A stretch of DNA of 64,000 nucleotides from Rhodobacterales bacterium HKCCA1288 (GCA_015693905.1 CP065161.1:930001-994000), one strand, 5' to 3'; shown: positions 52,383 to 63,697, numbered from the stretch's first letter. A program made the numbers and translations. Notes: generated from the letters alone by a model not told the origin.

Positions 52383-54161
52383 ATGCAAAATCACGGGGTT
52401 CGGGCAGGTCAGACTGCGCGGTTGCGGGCGGCAATTGTGATCTCTTTGGCCATTCTATGCGCCGGTCTGATTGGCCATGCGCCACAGGCCCAAGCGCAGG
52501 CCCAAACAGATTTGGTTTGGGTGCAAATCGAAGCGCATCCTGATCTGGTTACGGCGCAATCGCGTCTGCGCGTCTATGAAAGCCGCAGCGCCACCATGGG
52601 GGTGGCAGGGTTCATGATGCGCACGGGCCTATATGCACTGGCCCTCGGCCCCTATCCGCGCGAGGTCGCACAGGAACGCCTGCGCGATCTAAGGGCCTCG
52701 GGTCAAATCCCTAGCGACAGCTATATGCAAACGCCGCAAAATTATACGCGCCAATTCTGGCCTATTGCGGCCCAAGCGACAGCACCGCAGGTGATCGCAA
52801 TTGAACCTTTGCCCGAGATCGCGCCACAAGACGCGCCTGAAAAACCATCACAAACACCCGTGGAACCAAAAGCCGCCCCCGTAACCACGCCCCAAACAGA
52901 TGCGCCACCGCGAGAAACCCTTGCCCAAGCGCGCGCAGGCGAAGCAGATCTTGATCCCGCCGCGCGCGATGATTTGCAGCGCGCGCTGCAATGGTTCGGG
53001 TTTTATGATGGGGCGATTGATGGGGTATTTGGCGCGGGCACGCGGGCGGCCATGGCGGCATGGCAGCGCAGGAATGACTGGCCCGAAACGGGGGTATTAA
53101 CCACCGCCGAACGGTCAGATTTGATCGCGCAATGGCAAGCAGATTTGGGGGAACTTGGGCTAGAGCGGATCACGGACACCCGCGCGGGCATCGCAGCACT
53201 CTTGCCCATGGGATATGTGGAATTCGCGGCCTATGCCCCCCCTTTCGCGGTCTTTGCCCCGACAGATGCGCGCGGGGTCGAGGTCGTGCTGATCTCCGCC
53301 GAGGGGGATCAGGCGCGGCTGCAGTCTTTGTTCGAGATTGTAACGAATGCCGACATCATGCCCGAAGGGGGCTTGCGCGATATGCTGCGGGGCCGTTTTG
53401 ATATTGCCGCCAGTGATGCAGCACGCTTTACCACAGGTTTTGCCCGCTTAGAGGGCGGCGCGATTAAGGGTTTAATCATCCGTGGCCCCGCTGCTGAATA
53501 TACCCCCATCGCACGGCTGATGCCGCAGATTGAGGAAAATTTCTTGGCATTAGAGGGCGTGTTAGAGCGTGACACCGCACCAAGCGGCACATCACCCGCG
53601 CTGAATACATCGGAAACAGAGCCAAGCCCCCTTGCGCAACGCTCAGGCGTTTTTGTGACGGACACTGGCCATGTCCTAACCGATGCAAGCCTGCCGCAAA
53701 CCTGCTCCAGCCTGCGCCTCAATGATGCGATTGCCGCGCGGGAGATTTACCGCGACAGCGCCCTTGGGATTGTGGTGATTGCGCCAGACACCCCGCTGAC
53801 CCCACCAGATTTGGCTGAATTTACCGCAGCCTCGCGGATGGGATCGGCGCAATATATCGCTGGATTTGCCTATGAGGGCAGGCTTTCAGCGGCCACCTTG
53901 CGACCCTTGGAGGACGCAGGCCCCGCCTATCCAACCCCCTCGCAAACCGAGTTGGGCGGGCCCGTCCTTGATGCCACAGGCGGGCTTTTGGGGCTTTATC
54001 GCGGGGGGGCTGTCACGCCTGCTGCCGATATCACCACAACGCTTGCGGCGGCAGGGCTGCCTGCCCTGCCCCGTGTGGTCCGAGAGGAACCGCTGCGCGG
54101 CGAGAGCTTAGCGCGGCTTGCGCAGGCGATTACAGCAAAGGTGACCTGTCTTTCGCGTTAA
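52383..54161 (+). CDS. SPOR/peptidoglycan-binding protein with a degenerate trypsin-like domain
   Basis: A 592-residue exported protein with a signal peptide to about residue 41. A SPOR-like region follows (about 42-120, LVWVQIEAHPDLVTAQSRL). A proline-rich linker leads to a PG_binding_1 domain (about 190-250, LQRALQWFGFYDGAIDGVFGAGTRAAM...). A middle region of unknown type comes next. The last 170 residues match the chymotrypsin fold (GVFVTDTGHVLTDASL, DSALGIVVIAPD, TELGGPVLDATGGLLGL). Where active enzymes have NAHV and NSGGP, this protein has DASL and ELGGP, so catalytic His and Ser are missing; the Asp may remain. It is likely a peptidoglycan-associated pseudo-protease. The ATG follows no strong ribosome site. 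Confidence 0.85.
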   Translation: MQNHGVRAGQTARLRAAIVISLAILCAGLIGHAPQAQAQAQTDLVWVQIEAHPDLVTAQSRLRVYESRSATMGVAGFMMRTGLYALALGPYPREVAQERLRDLRASGQIPSDSYMQTPQNYTRQFWPIAAQATAPQVIAIEPLPEIAPQDAPEKPSQTPVEPKAAPVTTPQTDAPPRETLAQARAGEADLDPAARDDLQRALQWFGFYDGAIDGVFGAGTRAAMAAWQRRNDWPETGVLTTAERSDLIAQWQADLGELGLERITDTRAGIAALLPMGYVEFAAYAPPFAVFAPTDARGVEVVLISAEGDQARLQSLFEIVTNADIMPEGGLRDMLRGRFDIAASDAARFTTGFARLEGGAIKGLIIRGPAAEYTPIARLMPQIEENFLALEGVLERDTAPSGTSPALNTSETEPSPLAQRSGVFVTDTGHVLTDASLPQTCSSLRLNDAIAAREIYRDSALGIVVIAPDTPLTPPDLAEFTAASRMGSAQYIAGFAYEGRLSAATLRPLEDAGPAYPTPSQTELGGPVLDATGGLLGLYRGGAVTPAADITTTLAAAGLPALPRVVREEPLRGESLARLAQAITAKVTCLSR

Positions 54162-54289
54162 GCGTGTAATTTGGCGGAAATCACCCCCAAATCGGAGACA
54201 AAATTCCTACGCCCCTTCCCCTTGCGGCGCGGCGCGATATGTTGCACCACCACAGGTGACGCATTTTAACTCCCCCGAGGTTTTACGAT

Positions 54290-55276
54290 ATGGCAGATGG
54301 CAGCTTGGCAATGGATGCAAAACCGACCGAAGAAATTTCGGTGCGGGATGTCTTTGGCATCGACAGTGATATGAAGGTTAAAGGCTTTGCTGACGCGACT
54401 GATCGTGTGCCTGAGATCGACTCGACCTATAAATTTGATCGCGACACGACATTGGCGATTTTGGCGGGGTTTTCTCATAATCGCCGCGTGATGATCCAAG
54501 GCTATCACGGCACAGGGAAATCGACCCATATCGAACAGGTCGCCGCCCGCCTGAACTGGCCCGCCGTGCGCGTGAACCTCGACAGCCATATTAGCCGTAT
54601 TGACCTCATCGGCAAAGACGCCATCAAACTACGCGATGGTAAGCAGGTGACCGAATTCCACGAGGGTATCCTTCCTTGGGCTTTGCGCAATCCTGTCGCC
54701 ATCGTATTTGACGAATATGATGCGGGCCGCGCTGATGTGATGTTCGTGATCCAGCGCGTGCTCGAGCATGATGGACAGCTCACCCTGCTTGATCAAAACG
54801 AGATCATTCAGCCGCATAAATATTTCCGTCTTTTCGCAACGGCAAACACAGTCGGTCTGGGCGACACCACAGGTCTTTATCACGGCACGCAGCAGATCAA
54901 CCAAGCGCAGATGGACCGTTGGAGCCTAGTGGCGACCTTGAACTATCTCAGCCATGATGCCGAAGCCGCAATCGTTCTGTCAAAGGCCCCCCATTACAAC
55001 ACGGCAGAGGGGCGCAAAACGGTCAGCCAGATGGTCACAGTTGCAGATCTCACGCGCACGGCCTTTATGAACGGCGAATTGTCGACTGTGATGAGCCCGC
55101 GCACCGTCATCAATTGGGCGCAGAATGCCGAGATTTTCCGCGATACGGGCTATGCGTTCCGTTTGTCCTTCCTCAACAAATGTGACGAGCTCGAGCGCCA
55201 GACAGTGGCGGAGTTTTATCAGCGCTGCTTTGATGAAGAATTGCCAGAAAGTGCTGCAAGCGTCAGCCTTGGCTAA
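54290..55276 (+). CDS. cobS: Cobaltochelatase CobS subunit
   Basis: A 328-residue AAA+ protein of aerobic cobalamin synthesis. CobS and CobT form a chaperone-like complex that, with CobN and ATP, inserts cobalt into hydrogenobyrinic acid a,c-diamide. The Walker A motif is GYHGTGKST (about residue 71), Walker B is [11 protein letters not shown], and sensor 1 is in [19 protein letters not shown]. The ATG has GAGG 9 nt upstream. It is followed 17 bp later by cobT. The large CobN subunit is not in the window. Confidence 0.95.
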   Translation: MADGSLAMDAKPTEEISVRDVFGIDSDMKVKGFADATDRVPEIDSTYKFDRDTTLAILAGFSHNRRVMIQGYHGTGKSTHIEQVAARLNWPAVRVNLDSHISRIDLIGKDAIKLRDGKQVTEFHEGILPWALRNPVAIVFDEYDAGRADVMFVIQRVLEHDGQLTLLDQNEIIQPHKYFRLFATANTVGLGDTTGLYHGTQQINQAQMDRWSLVATLNYLSHDAEAAIVLSKAPHYNTAEGRKTVSQMVTVADLTRTAFMNGELSTVMSPRTVINWAQNAEIFRDTGYAFRLSFLNKCDELERQTVAEFYQRCFDEELPESAASVSLG

Positions 55277-55293
55277 GGAAAGACCGACACCCA

Positions 55294-57204
55294 ATGGGCA
55301 AGCCCACCGATAACCCAGCCGATCCGTTCAAAAAGGCGCTTGCCGATGCGACACGGGTTTTGGCCAATGACCCCGATCTTGGGGTCAGCTATTCGGTTGA
55401 CCCGCCCGGCGCCAGCAATGACACGATCCGCCTGCCGCAAATCAGCCGCCGCATGAGCCGCGATGAGGTTCTGCTTGCGCGCGGCACGGCTGATGCGTTT
55501 GCACTGCGTCATCGCTTTCACAACCCCCGCATTGCCGCGAAATATGAACCCACGGGGCCTATTGCGCGCGATTTGATGACGGCGATTGAAACCGCACGTT
55601 GCGAAGCCATTGGTGCCCGCGTCATGCCTGGCACAGCTGGGAATATTGACGCAAAAATCGGCGCAGAGGCGCGGCGCAAGGCCTATGGTGAAATCACCGA
55701 GCGCAGCGATGCGCCGCTGTCGACCGCGGCGGGATATATGCTGCGCCAAATTGCAACAGGCCGCCCCCTGCCCCCTGAGGCGCAAAATATCGTAGAGCTG
55801 TGGCGCCCCTTTATTGAAGAACGCTGCGGCGAAAGCCTAGATGCCCTCAAAGGGTCACTGGACGATCAAGCCGCCTTTTCGCGCGTTGCACGGCAATTCA
55901 TCTCTGATCTGGGATATGCTGACCAACTGGGCGATGACCCCGACCAATTGGACGACCAAGAGGACGAGGACAGCGCCGATCAAGATCAGGAGCAAGAAGA
56001 AACACCAGACAGCACAGGCGATAGCGAAAGTCAGGAAGATGACAGCGCCGATGCCGACCCAGAGCGTTCGCAAGAAGAACAGCAGGACGCCTCTCAGGCA
56101 CAGGTGCAAATGGATGAGAACGGCGATGCCGAGGAGGGCGAGGAACAAGAGCTGCCCGATGGGGATGCGCCCGTTGAACCGCCCCAAGCGCCCCCTCATT
56201 CGGATGCTGATCCAGATTACACCGTATTCTCAACCGCCCATGACGAGGAAATTGCCGCCGAAGATTTGGCCGAAGCGCAAGAGCTTGAACGCCTGCGCGC
56301 CTATCTTGATCAGCAGTTGGAACCTTTGAAAGGCGCGGTCAGCCGCTTGGCAAATAAACTCCAGCGCCGCCTTCAGGCACAGCAAAACCGCTCGTGGGAG
56401 TTTGACCGCGAAGAAGGAATATTGGATGCAGGCCGCCTTGCGCGGGTTGTAGCAAATCCTACAACGCCTTTGTCCTTTAAGGTGGAAAAGGATACCGAAT
56501 TCCGCGACACGGTGGTCACGCTTCTTTTGGACAATTCAGGCTCGATGCGCGGGCGGCCCATTTCCATCGCGGCAATCTGCGCCGATGTTCTGGCGCGCAC
56601 GCTCGAGCGCTGCGATGTAAAGGTCGAAATCTTGGGCTTTACCACGCGGGCGTGGAAAGGTGGCCGCGCGCGCGAGGAATGGCTTGCACAAGGCCGCGCG
56701 CAGCAACCTGGTCGTCTGAATGATCTGCGCCACATCATCTATAAATCAGCCGATGCCCCATGGCGGCGGGTGCGCGACAATTTGGGCCTGATGATGAAAG
56801 AAGGCCTTTTGAAAGAAAACATCGATGGCGAGGCGCTGGAATGGGCGCATAAGCGGATGTTGGCCCGTACCGAAGCCCGCAAAATTTTGATGGTCATCTC
56901 GGATGGTGCGCCTGTCGATGACAGCACCTTATCCGTGAACCCCGCAAATTACCTCGAAAAGCACCTGCGCGATGTGATCAGCATGGTTGAACGCCGCCGT
57001 GCCGTTGAATTGCTGGCGATTGGGATTGGTCATGATGTAACCCGCTATTACGAGCGCGCCGTGACGATCACTGATGCCGAACAATTGGCAGGGGCAATCA
57101 CCGAACAATTGGCGGCCCTCTTTGACAATGACCCACGGGCCCGCGCCCGCGTTATGGGACTGCGCAGCGGGGGCGCAAAATCAGGGTTATATCGGTTTGG
57201 ATAA
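55294..57204 (+). CDS. cobT: Cobaltochelatase CobT subunit
   Basis: A 636-residue CobT, the second subunit of the CobST chaperone complex. The N-terminal CobT domain is followed by the very acidic segment typical of CobT (about residues 208-310, rich in Asp, Glu, Gln). The C-terminal von Willebrand A domain has the MIDAS motif [11 protein letters not shown] at about 408-418 and late [13 protein letters not shown]. The acidic stretch is low in complexity at the DNA level, which is normal here. Its last 8 nt overlap the aminopeptidase P start. Confidence 0.95.
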   Translation: MGKPTDNPADPFKKALADATRVLANDPDLGVSYSVDPPGASNDTIRLPQISRRMSRDEVLLARGTADAFALRHRFHNPRIAAKYEPTGPIARDLMTAIETARCEAIGARVMPGTAGNIDAKIGAEARRKAYGEITERSDAPLSTAAGYMLRQIATGRPLPPEAQNIVELWRPFIEERCGESLDALKGSLDDQAAFSRVARQFISDLGYADQLGDDPDQLDDQEDEDSADQDQEQEETPDSTGDSESQEDDSADADPERSQEEQQDASQAQVQMDENGDAEEGEEQELPDGDAPVEPPQAPPHSDADPDYTVFSTAHDEEIAAEDLAEAQELERLRAYLDQQLEPLKGAVSRLANKLQRRLQAQQNRSWEFDREEGILDAGRLARVVANPTTPLSFKVEKDTEFRDTVVTLLLDNSGSMRGRPISIAAICADVLARTLERCDVKVEILGFTTRAWKGGRAREEWLAQGRAQQPGRLNDLRHIIYKSADAPWRRVRDNLGLMMKEGLLKENIDGEALEWAHKRMLARTEARKILMVISDGAPVDDSTLSVNPANYLEKHLRDVISMVERRRAVELLAIGIGHDVTRYYERAVTITDAEQLAGAITEQLAALFDNDPRARARVMGLRSGGAKSGLYRFG

Positions 57205-59020
57205 GCGGGCAGAGTTTCAAAGTTTTGATGCTGCCTCCCGCCCCGACCAAGGCGCCCCACGCGTGGCCGCTTTGCGTGATTGTTTCCCAAAACTTGGGGT
57301 CGATGGTGTTCTAGTGCCGCGCGCCGATGCCCATCAAGGCGAATATGTTGCGCCTTGTGATGCACGGCTTTTGTGGTTGAGCGGATTTTCAGGCTCGGCG
57401 GGGTTCTGTGCCGTTCTTAAAGATCAGGTTGGTATCTTTATTGATGGCCGTTACCGCCTGCAGGTGCGCGATGAGGTCGATTTGGACATCTTCACCCCTG
57501 TAGACTGGCCCAAAACCAAACTTGAAACATGGCTGCCCACAGCATTGCCGAAGGGCGGCGTGATCGGGTTTGATCCATGGCTGCACACAATGGCCGAGAT
57601 TGATCGCTTGGCCGAGGCCGTTGCCGACCATCAGATCACCTTGCGCCCTCTTGCTGAAAACCCAATTGACGCGCTTTGGTCTGACCGCCCGCCGCCGCCT
57701 GATGGGAAGGCGAGCGCCTATCCGCTGCGCTATGCGGGCCGCAGCGCCGTTGAAAAATGTAGCGAAGTGGGGCTTGATCTCGCCGCCCAAGGCGTGAGCG
57801 CCGCTGTGCTCAGCCTGCCTGACTCCATCTGCTGGCTTTTAAACATTCGCGGCGCCGACCTGCCGCATCTTCCCGTGGTTCAGGCCTTCGCCACTCTCTC
57901 AAGCACAGGCAGCATCAGCGTATTTGCCGACCCTGCGAAATTCGCGGATGTTGATCTGCCCGATCGGGTCACGCTTTACCCGCTTGACCGCTTTGAGGAG
58001 CGGTTGCGCCAAGAGGCAAACTCTGGCCCCATCCGCCTTGATCCTAAGACAGCCCCCCATAAGCTGCGGATGATTTTGGCCGAGGCAGGGGCAGAAATTG
58101 ACGAAGGCCCCGAGCCTTGCACCCTGCCCAAAGCGCGCAAACATCCCGCCGAGATTAACGCAACCCGTGCCGCACATCTGCGCGATGGGGCCGCCATGGT
58201 GCGGTTTTTGCATTGGTTTGATGACCGCGCCCTTCAAGGCGGGTTGACTGAAATTGAGTGCGTCTGTGCGCTTGAACGCTTTCGCCGCGAGACAGGCGCG
58301 CTGCAAGATATCAGTTTTGATACAATCGCAGGCGCAGGCGCACATGGCGCGATTGTGCATTATCGCGTGAGCGAGGCCACCAATGCGCCACTTGCGCCAA
58401 ACACGCTGTTTTTGATCGACTCAGGCGGGCAATATCTTGATGGCACCACCGACATCACCCGCACCCTGCCCGTGGGGGATGTGGGGCCTGAGGAAAAACA
58501 GGCCTTTACCCAAGTGTTGCGCGGCATGATTGCGCTGTCGCGCGCGCGCTTCCCCAAAGGATTGGAAGGGCGGGATTTGGATGCTTTGGCCCGCGCGCCC
58601 CTCTGGGCCGCTGGACGCGATTATGACCACGGAACAGGTCACGGTGTCGGGGTCTATCTCAGCGTGCATGAGGCCCCACAACGGATCAGTCGCGCCTCGG
58701 ATGTGCCCCTTGAGGTTGGGATGATTTTATCAAATGAGCCAGGCTTCTACAAAGAGGGGGCTTATGGGATCCGCATTGAAAACCTGATTGTCGTCCAAGA
58801 GGCCGCCCCAATTGCGGGGGGGGATGCACGGGCGATGTTGGAATTTGAAACTTTGACCCTTGCCCCCATTGATCGGCGCTTGGTGGTCAGTCATGACATG
58901 ACGGCGGCGGATATCGCATGGCTGAACGAATATCACGCCCGCGTGGCCGAAGCCCTGATGCCGCTTGTGCCGCCTGAGACGCAAGCATGGCTGCGGCAGG
59001 CCACTGCGCCCATCGCGTAG
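57197..59020 (+). CDS. Aminopeptidase P family protein (M24B)
   Basis: A 607-residue manganese-dependent aminopeptidase that cuts X-Pro bonds. It is the long, two-creatinase-domain form: creatinase-like N domains (about 1-300) and a C-terminal pita-bread domain. The metal ligands are in [17 protein letters not shown] (two Asp), DHGTGHGVG (His), NEPGFY and RIENL (Glu). No ATG or GTG start suits the N-terminal similarity. TTG 57197 ([10 protein letters not shown]) overlaps the cobT stop by 8 bp and lies 10-12 nt after an AGGG, so it is the likely start. The frame is open further upstream but only inside cobT. Confidence 0.9.
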   Translation: MDKRAEFQSFDAASRPDQGAPRVAALRDCFPKLGVDGVLVPRADAHQGEYVAPCDARLLWLSGFSGSAGFCAVLKDQVGIFIDGRYRLQVRDEVDLDIFTPVDWPKTKLETWLPTALPKGGVIGFDPWLHTMAEIDRLAEAVADHQITLRPLAENPIDALWSDRPPPPDGKASAYPLRYAGRSAVEKCSEVGLDLAAQGVSAAVLSLPDSICWLLNIRGADLPHLPVVQAFATLSSTGSISVFADPAKFADVDLPDRVTLYPLDRFEERLRQEANSGPIRLDPKTAPHKLRMILAEAGAEIDEGPEPCTLPKARKHPAEINATRAAHLRDGAAMVRFLHWFDDRALQGGLTEIECVCALERFRRETGALQDISFDTIAGAGAHGAIVHYRVSEATNAPLAPNTLFLIDSGGQYLDGTTDITRTLPVGDVGPEEKQAFTQVLRGMIALSRARFPKGLEGRDLDALARAPLWAAGRDYDHGTGHGVGVYLSVHEAPQRISRASDVPLEVGMILSNEPGFYKEGAYGIRIENLIVVQEAAPIAGGDARAMLEFETLTLAPIDRRLVVSHDMTAADIAWLNEYHARVAEALMPLVPPETQAWLRQATAPIA

Positions 59021-59090
59021 TCTTTCCGTTACCTTCCCTAGCTATTCTCCGACCAAGCCTGTATGAGAGGCCCAAGAAGGAGATCTATTC

Positions 59091-59435
59091 ATGACCAACA
59101 CAATGTCGATTCGCCCTGCATCGGGGAAATATGTTGTGCGCGCAGGTGGCGCGATCGTAGCGGAGTCTGCTGCGGCATTGGAATTGAGCGAGGGCGATCT
59201 GCCCGCTGTGATCTACTTTCCGCGCGCAGATATCGCCATGGCGCTTTTGGAAAAGACCCAAAGCACCACCAAATGCCCCAAGAAGGGAATGGCCAGCTAC
59301 TATGCCATTTCAACGGCATCAGGGCAGATTGATGATGCGGCGTGGTCTTATGAAGACCCAAAAACGGACGAAGCCCGAGCCATTAAGGGCCATATCGCTT
59401 TCTTTACCGACCGCGTCACAGTCGAGCGTATTTAA
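59091..59435 (+). CDS. DUF427 domain protein
   Basis: A 114-residue DUF427 protein, a small beta-barrel-like fold of unknown activity. Signatures are the VVRAGGAIVAES start, VIYFPRADIAMALLEKT, TKCPKKGMASYYAI, and the C-terminal DEARAIKGHIAFF. AAGGAG lies 8 nt before the ATG. It sits 70 bp after the aminopeptidase P gene, likely with its own or a read-through promoter, and converges with the ClC gene. Confidence 0.92.
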   Translation: MTNTMSIRPASGKYVVRAGGAIVAESAAALELSEGDLPAVIYFPRADIAMALLEKTQSTTKCPKKGMASYYAISTASGQIDDAAWSYEDPKTDEARAIKGHIAFFTDRVTVERI

Positions 59436-59446
59436 CAGCGCGTCCG

Positions 59447-61159
59447 TCAGCTGTGCTCTTCAGCGGCAGTGTCCGCCATCGCACGGGTATAGGCTTTGAG
59501 CGCATCAATATGGAACACCGCCCCCTCTAGCGCGGGCGGGCCGTCCTGTGGATTTTCTTTGATCACGGGAATGTAATCCGCTTCGGTTTTTTCAAAAATC
59601 GGCATGATGGTTTCAAGCGTATCCTCAAGCGTCACGAACACCCCTTCCGCAACCTGCGCCAAGAGGGCATCAGCCGGCGCGGCACGCGGATCGGTCATGG
59701 GCCGCATGATCCGCCCTGCCCCCACCATGGCCAAAAGATAGGCCTGTGGCCCTGCCGCCAAATGGATGTTTCGCCGTTCAAGTTGGGTCAAAAAGAACGA
59801 GCGATCCACAAGGCGGCTGGCAAGCGCCGTGGAAAGGGACACGGAAACCATCACCGCAAGGCCCGTTTGCCAGTCGCCTGTCAGTTCAAACACGATCAAC
59901 GTAGTTGAGATGGGCGCGCCCAAAACAGCGGCGGCAACCGCCCCCATCCCTGCCAAAGCGTAGAGCGTCACCGACCCTGACATTTCAGGCAGGATTGCGG
60001 TCGCGATCAAACCAAAGGCAAGCCCCGTCAGCGCGCCAATCATCAATGAGGGCGAAAACACCCCGCCCCCCATACGCCCCGCAACCGTGATTGCCACGGC
60101 AACCGTCTTGAGAATGGCGAAGATAATCGCCTCATGCAGCACCAATTGCCCCGTCAGAGCGGCGCTTGTGGTTTCATAGCCCACGCCAATGATATGGGGG
60201 AAGAAAATCGCCAAACCGCCCAGTAACGCCCCCGCAATCGCAGGGCGCAGGAATCGCGGCAAGCGTAAGAGATTTTGCACCCGAGTGCCTTGGTCATCGG
60301 CCCAAAAGGCCGCGCGGATAAACACCACCGCAACAAGCCCACAGATCAATCCCAACATAAGATAGGCGGGCAGTTCCGCGTAAAAGCCCAAGGCGCTTTC
60401 ACGACCCAATGTGAACTCGGTCACATCGCCCAAGGTAAGGCGACTGATCACTGTGCCTGCCACACTGGCAATGACAATGGGCGCAAATGCATGCACCGCG
60501 AAATGGCGCAAGATCACCTCAAGCGCGAAAAGCGCCCCTGCAATCGGTGCATTGAACGAGGCGGAAACAGCCGCAGCCACCGCGCAGCCCAACAAATCCC
60601 GCCCCGTGATCCCATCGGCGCGAATAAGCGCGGAGATTTTACTAGAGATTACGGCAGCCAAATGCACCACAGGCCCCTCTCGACCCGTAGAGCCGCCTGA
60701 GCCAAGCGTGATCAAGGACGCCGCAGCCGAGGCAAGGCCCGCGCGGATCTCAACACGGCCTTCATTCAGCGCGGCCCCCTCAATCACATCCGCCACAGAG
60801 CGCACCCGCCCATCAGGCGTAAAGCGATGCAGGATCAGCCCCACCGAAAGCCCCCCTAAAATGGGGATCAGCAAAATCAGATACCACGGCAAACTTTCGG
60901 CGTAGCTGTGCAAATGACGGATATCTTCGGTGCCATAAAGCGTGGCTTGCAAGCGATCCACACCAAGGCGGAACAAAACCGCCGCACTGCCTGCTGCCCC
61001 CCCAAGCACAAGCGCGATAAACCAAAACTGAATTTGGCTTGGGCCTTTGCGGCGCAGGATAAACCATGCCTCCGACAACAAGGCGCGCTGCTGGCGCCAT
61101 GTTGCTGCCAACATCGCCTTAAGGGGGTGTTGCCCAGATCGGGACGGGTCTTTATCCAA
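59447..61159 (-). CDS. ClC-family chloride channel/antiporter with CBS domains
   Basis: A 570-residue ClC protein. Ion-path motifs are GSGGSTGREGPVVHL (external gating Glu in REGP), FNAPIAGALFALEVIL with the second Glu used by proton-coupled members, GRMGGGVFSPSLMIG, and a late GAPISTTLIVFELTGD. About ten hydrophobic helices come first. The C-terminal 110 residues look like a CBS pair (MRPMTDPRAAPADALLAQV, DYIPVIKENPQ). Both glutamates suggest a Cl-/H+ exchanger. Function could be acid resistance or anion balance. Confidence 0.92.
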   Translation of the reverse strand: MDKDPSRSGQHPLKAMLAATWRQQRALLSEAWFILRRKGPSQIQFWFIALVLGGAAGSAAVLFRLGVDRLQATLYGTEDIRHLHSYAESLPWYLILLIPILGGLSVGLILHRFTPDGRVRSVADVIEGAALNEGRVEIRAGLASAAASLITLGSGGSTGREGPVVHLAAVISSKISALIRADGITGRDLLGCAVAAAVSASFNAPIAGALFALEVILRHFAVHAFAPIVIASVAGTVISRLTLGDVTEFTLGRESALGFYAELPAYLMLGLICGLVAVVFIRAAFWADDQGTRVQNLLRLPRFLRPAIAGALLGGLAIFFPHIIGVGYETTSAALTGQLVLHEAIIFAILKTVAVAITVAGRMGGGVFSPSLMIGALTGLAFGLIATAILPEMSGSVTLYALAGMGAVAAAVLGAPISTTLIVFELTGDWQTGLAVMVSVSLSTALASRLVDRSFFLTQLERRNIHLAAGPQAYLLAMVGAGRIMRPMTDPRAAPADALLAQVAEGVFVTLEDTLETIMPIFEKTEADYIPVIKENPQDGPPALEGAVFHIDALKAYTRAMADTAAEEHS

Positions 61160-61227
61160 CTTACCAGCCTTTGCGCCGCGCCTCTATCACCACCAAAGGC
61201 CCAAAGAGGTTGAAATTCAACCCTCTA

Positions 61228-62940
61228 TCAGCTGCGCACCCCCGCAAAGCGGGCTTGCCATTCTTCGCGCTGCTCGTCACTGATCTTTGCGAAAAGAACC
61301 TCAGGCACAGTGAAGCTCTGCCCCGCTGGCAGCCGCGAGAGGCCTTCTGCGACATCTTCGGGCCATGCGTAATCTTTGCACCCCATCGCATCCAACATTG
61401 CCTGTGCGGCATCTGGGATGAACGGCGCGGACAAGAGCGCATAAAACGGGATGAGGTTCAGAGAAAACCGCGTGATGGCCGCGGCGCGATCTGGATCTTC
61501 CTTGAACACAGTCCAAGGGGCTGCAGATTGCAAATATTCATTCCCCAAAACCCAAATTGCGCGCAACTCGGCGGCGGCTTTGCGAATTTCAATCGCCTCC
61601 ATATGCGCCTGATAGGCCGCAAGGCGGGCCTGTAAATCAGCCATCAATTGGGCCTCTTGTGCGCTGTAGTCGCCCGCCTCAGGGATCACTTCACCGAATT
61701 TCGAGCGGCAGAATTTGGTGATCCGACTGACAAAATTGCCCAGAACATCGGCCAAATCCTTGTTCACGCCTGCTTGGAAATTCTCCCAAGTGAATTCGCT
61801 ATCCGAGGTTTCTGGCGCATGGCTCAGCAACCACCACCGCCAATAATCCGAAGGCAGGATCGACAAAGCCTGATCCATGAACACGCCACGCCCTTGGCTG
61901 GTCGAGAATTGGCCACCATCATAATTGAGATAGTTGAAGGATTTGATGTAATCCACCAGCTTCCATGGCTCGCCAGAGCCTAAGATCGTTGCAGGAAAGC
62001 TCAAGGTGTGGAAGGGCACGTTATCCTTGCCCATGAACTGGACGTAACGCACATCTTGGGCGCCCTTGTCAGTACGCCACCACCGCTCCCAATCATCTCC
62101 CTTGCCTGCGTCAACCCATTCTGCGGCGCAGGCGATATATTCAATCGGGGCATCGAACCAAACATAGAAGACCTTGCCCTCCATCCCTGGCCATTCATCC
62201 TTGCCCTTTTTAACAGGAATGCCCCAATCCAAATCGCGCGTGATGCCGCGATCTTGCAACCCGTCCCCGTCATTGAGCCATTTTTTGGCGATAGAGGTGG
62301 TCAGAATTGGCCAATCTGTCTTGCTGTCGATCCACGTGTTCAATTGATCCCGCATAGAGGATTGGCGCAGATAGAGATGCTTGGTTTCACGCGCCTCCAA
62401 ATCTGTTGAGCCAGAAATCGCGCTGCGCGGATCAATCAAATCGGTCGGGTCAAGCTGCTTGGTGCAGTTCTCGCATTGATCCCCACGGGCCTTGTCATAG
62501 CCGCAATTGGGGCATGTGCCCTCAATGTAGCGATCAGGCAAAAAGCGGCCATCGGCGTTGGAATAGACCTGCCGCTCGCTCACCTCAGAGATCAGCCCTG
62601 CCTCGGCCAAACGGCCTGCGAAATGCTGGGTCAATTCGTGGTTCTGCGGGCTAGAAGACCGGCCAAAGTGATCGAAACTCAGGCGAAAACCCTGTGCAAT
62701 CTCAGCCTGAACTGCGTGCATTTTTGCGCAATATTCCGCGACATCCATGCCCGCTTTGGCGGCGGCTAATTCGGCGGGCGTGCCATGCTCATCCGTGGCA
62801 CAGAGAAATAAAACCTCACGGCCCCGACCGCGGTTGTAACGGGCGAAAAGATCAGCAGGCAATTGGCTGCCTACGAGATTTCCCAAATGCTTGATCCCAT
62901 TGATATATGGGATCGCCGAAGTGATCAGAACACGCTCCAT
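61228..62940 (-). CDS. metG: Methionyl-tRNA synthetase
   Basis: A 570-residue class I MetRS. The HIGH-equivalent lies in [18 protein letters not shown], and the zinc knuckle in [17 protein letters not shown]. The catalytic SAM-like region holds [18 protein letters not shown]. The KMSKS-equivalent is [13 protein letters not shown], a variant with Gln instead of the first Lys and Thr-Ser-Gln after. No C-terminal tRNA-binding (EMAP-like) domain is fused. A GTG precedes the chosen ATG at 62940. The stop lies 69 bp before the ClC start codon, so the ClC gene may be co-transcribed. Confidence 0.95.
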   Translation of the reverse strand: MERVLITSAIPYINGIKHLGNLVGSQLPADLFARYNRGRGREVLFLCATDEHGTPAELAAAKAGMDVAEYCAKMHAVQAEIAQGFRLSFDHFGRSSSPQNHELTQHFAGRLAEAGLISEVSERQVYSNADGRFLPDRYIEGTCPNCGYDKARGDQCENCTKQLDPTDLIDPRSAISGSTDLEARETKHLYLRQSSMRDQLNTWIDSKTDWPILTTSIAKKWLNDGDGLQDRGITRDLDWGIPVKKGKDEWPGMEGKVFYVWFDAPIEYIACAAEWVDAGKGDDWERWWRTDKGAQDVRYVQFMGKDNVPFHTLSFPATILGSGEPWKLVDYIKSFNYLNYDGGQFSTSQGRGVFMDQALSILPSDYWRWWLLSHAPETSDSEFTWENFQAGVNKDLADVLGNFVSRITKFCRSKFGEVIPEAGDYSAQEAQLMADLQARLAAYQAHMEAIEIRKAAAELRAIWVLGNEYLQSAAPWTVFKEDPDRAAAITRFSLNLIPFYALLSAPFIPDAAQAMLDAMGCKDYAWPEDVAEGLSRLPAGQSFTVPEVLFAKISDEQREEWQARFAGVRS

Positions 62941-63022
62941 CACGCCCGCCTTGTCTTAGATGATTTCCTTCGCTCTCGCGTCTAACCCAAAGCAAAGCGG
63001 ATGGCTAGACGGTGCAAAGATG

Positions 63023-63682
63023 TCAAACAAAACTGGGCGCTATGGATTTCGCACAAAGGCCTGAGGATGCGCGCGTCACGCGCCATGCGGCGGGCGGGGC
63101 AAGGCGCGCGCGCAAACGCTGCATATGCCATGCGCGCCCCTCCAGACCTGCGGGCAGATTTCCTGCAAGCGCCCCTTGCATGGATAAGGCCCCATGATTG
63201 GCCGCCAAGGAAAAGCGCGTCTCAACCCCAGCCGCGCCCCCATGATGCGGTGTTAAAATCGCGGCGAAAGGCTGCTTTCCCGCATGTTCAGCCGCCAGAT
63301 GCAAACGGCGGATCGCGGTCAGGTTGGGTGGCTCTAGAACTTCGGCCACCACGGTTTCACAGGCCCCGCTGCGCAAAGCCTCCTCCATGCACCATAACAG
63401 GTCTTCGCGCCGCTCAGGCGCGACAAAGATCATGCGGGCGGGGTCAATTTCCTCCGCCACGGCTTGCATATGCAGATGATCAGGGTGCCACGCAGGGCGG
63501 ATCCAAAGCACCGCCCCCTCCATCCGCGCCGCCGCCCAAAGCGCCAGACGCCGCCGTGCGGGGCCGCAAAACTCATGCACCCGCCCAAGCCGCAAATCAC
63601 ACCCCTCGAAAAGGCGCAAAGACGGGTTTGCGCGCGCCACAGAGGCCGTAATGTGATCAAAAGAGGCATGGGTGATTTGCAT
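63023..63682 (-). CDS. ImuA-like RecA/SulA-fold protein
   Basis: A 219-residue protein that fits the ImuA family: RLGRVHEFCGPARRRLALWAAARMEGAVLWI, AEEIDPARMIFVAPERREDLLWCMEEALRSG and TAIRRLHLAAEHAGKQPFAAIL, all seen in parts. There is no Walker A motif, so no ATPase is expected. ImuA accompanies ImuB and DnaE2 in SOS mutagenesis. Here neither partner is adjacent: metG lies downstream, and an aldo/keto reductase is divergent. The start lies 16 bp downstream of a perfect SOS box, which strongly supports DNA-damage regulation. The family call is by pattern and position. Confidence 0.75.
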   Translation of the reverse strand: MQITHASFDHITASVARANPSLRLFEGCDLRLGRVHEFCGPARRRLALWAAARMEGAVLWIRPAWHPDHLHMQAVAEEIDPARMIFVAPERREDLLWCMEEALRSGACETVVAEVLEPPNLTAIRRLHLAAEHAGKQPFAAILTPHHGGAAGVETRFSLAANHGALSMQGALAGNLPAGLEGRAWHMQRLRARLAPPAAWRVTRASSGLCAKSIAPSFV

Positions 63683-63697
63683 AAGGCGAGACTAAGT

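Noticed and set aside
55920-56220. Low-complexity acidic stretch as a frameshift or repeat artefact
   Set aside because: A long acidic linker is a normal feature of CobT and the frame is continuous on both sides.
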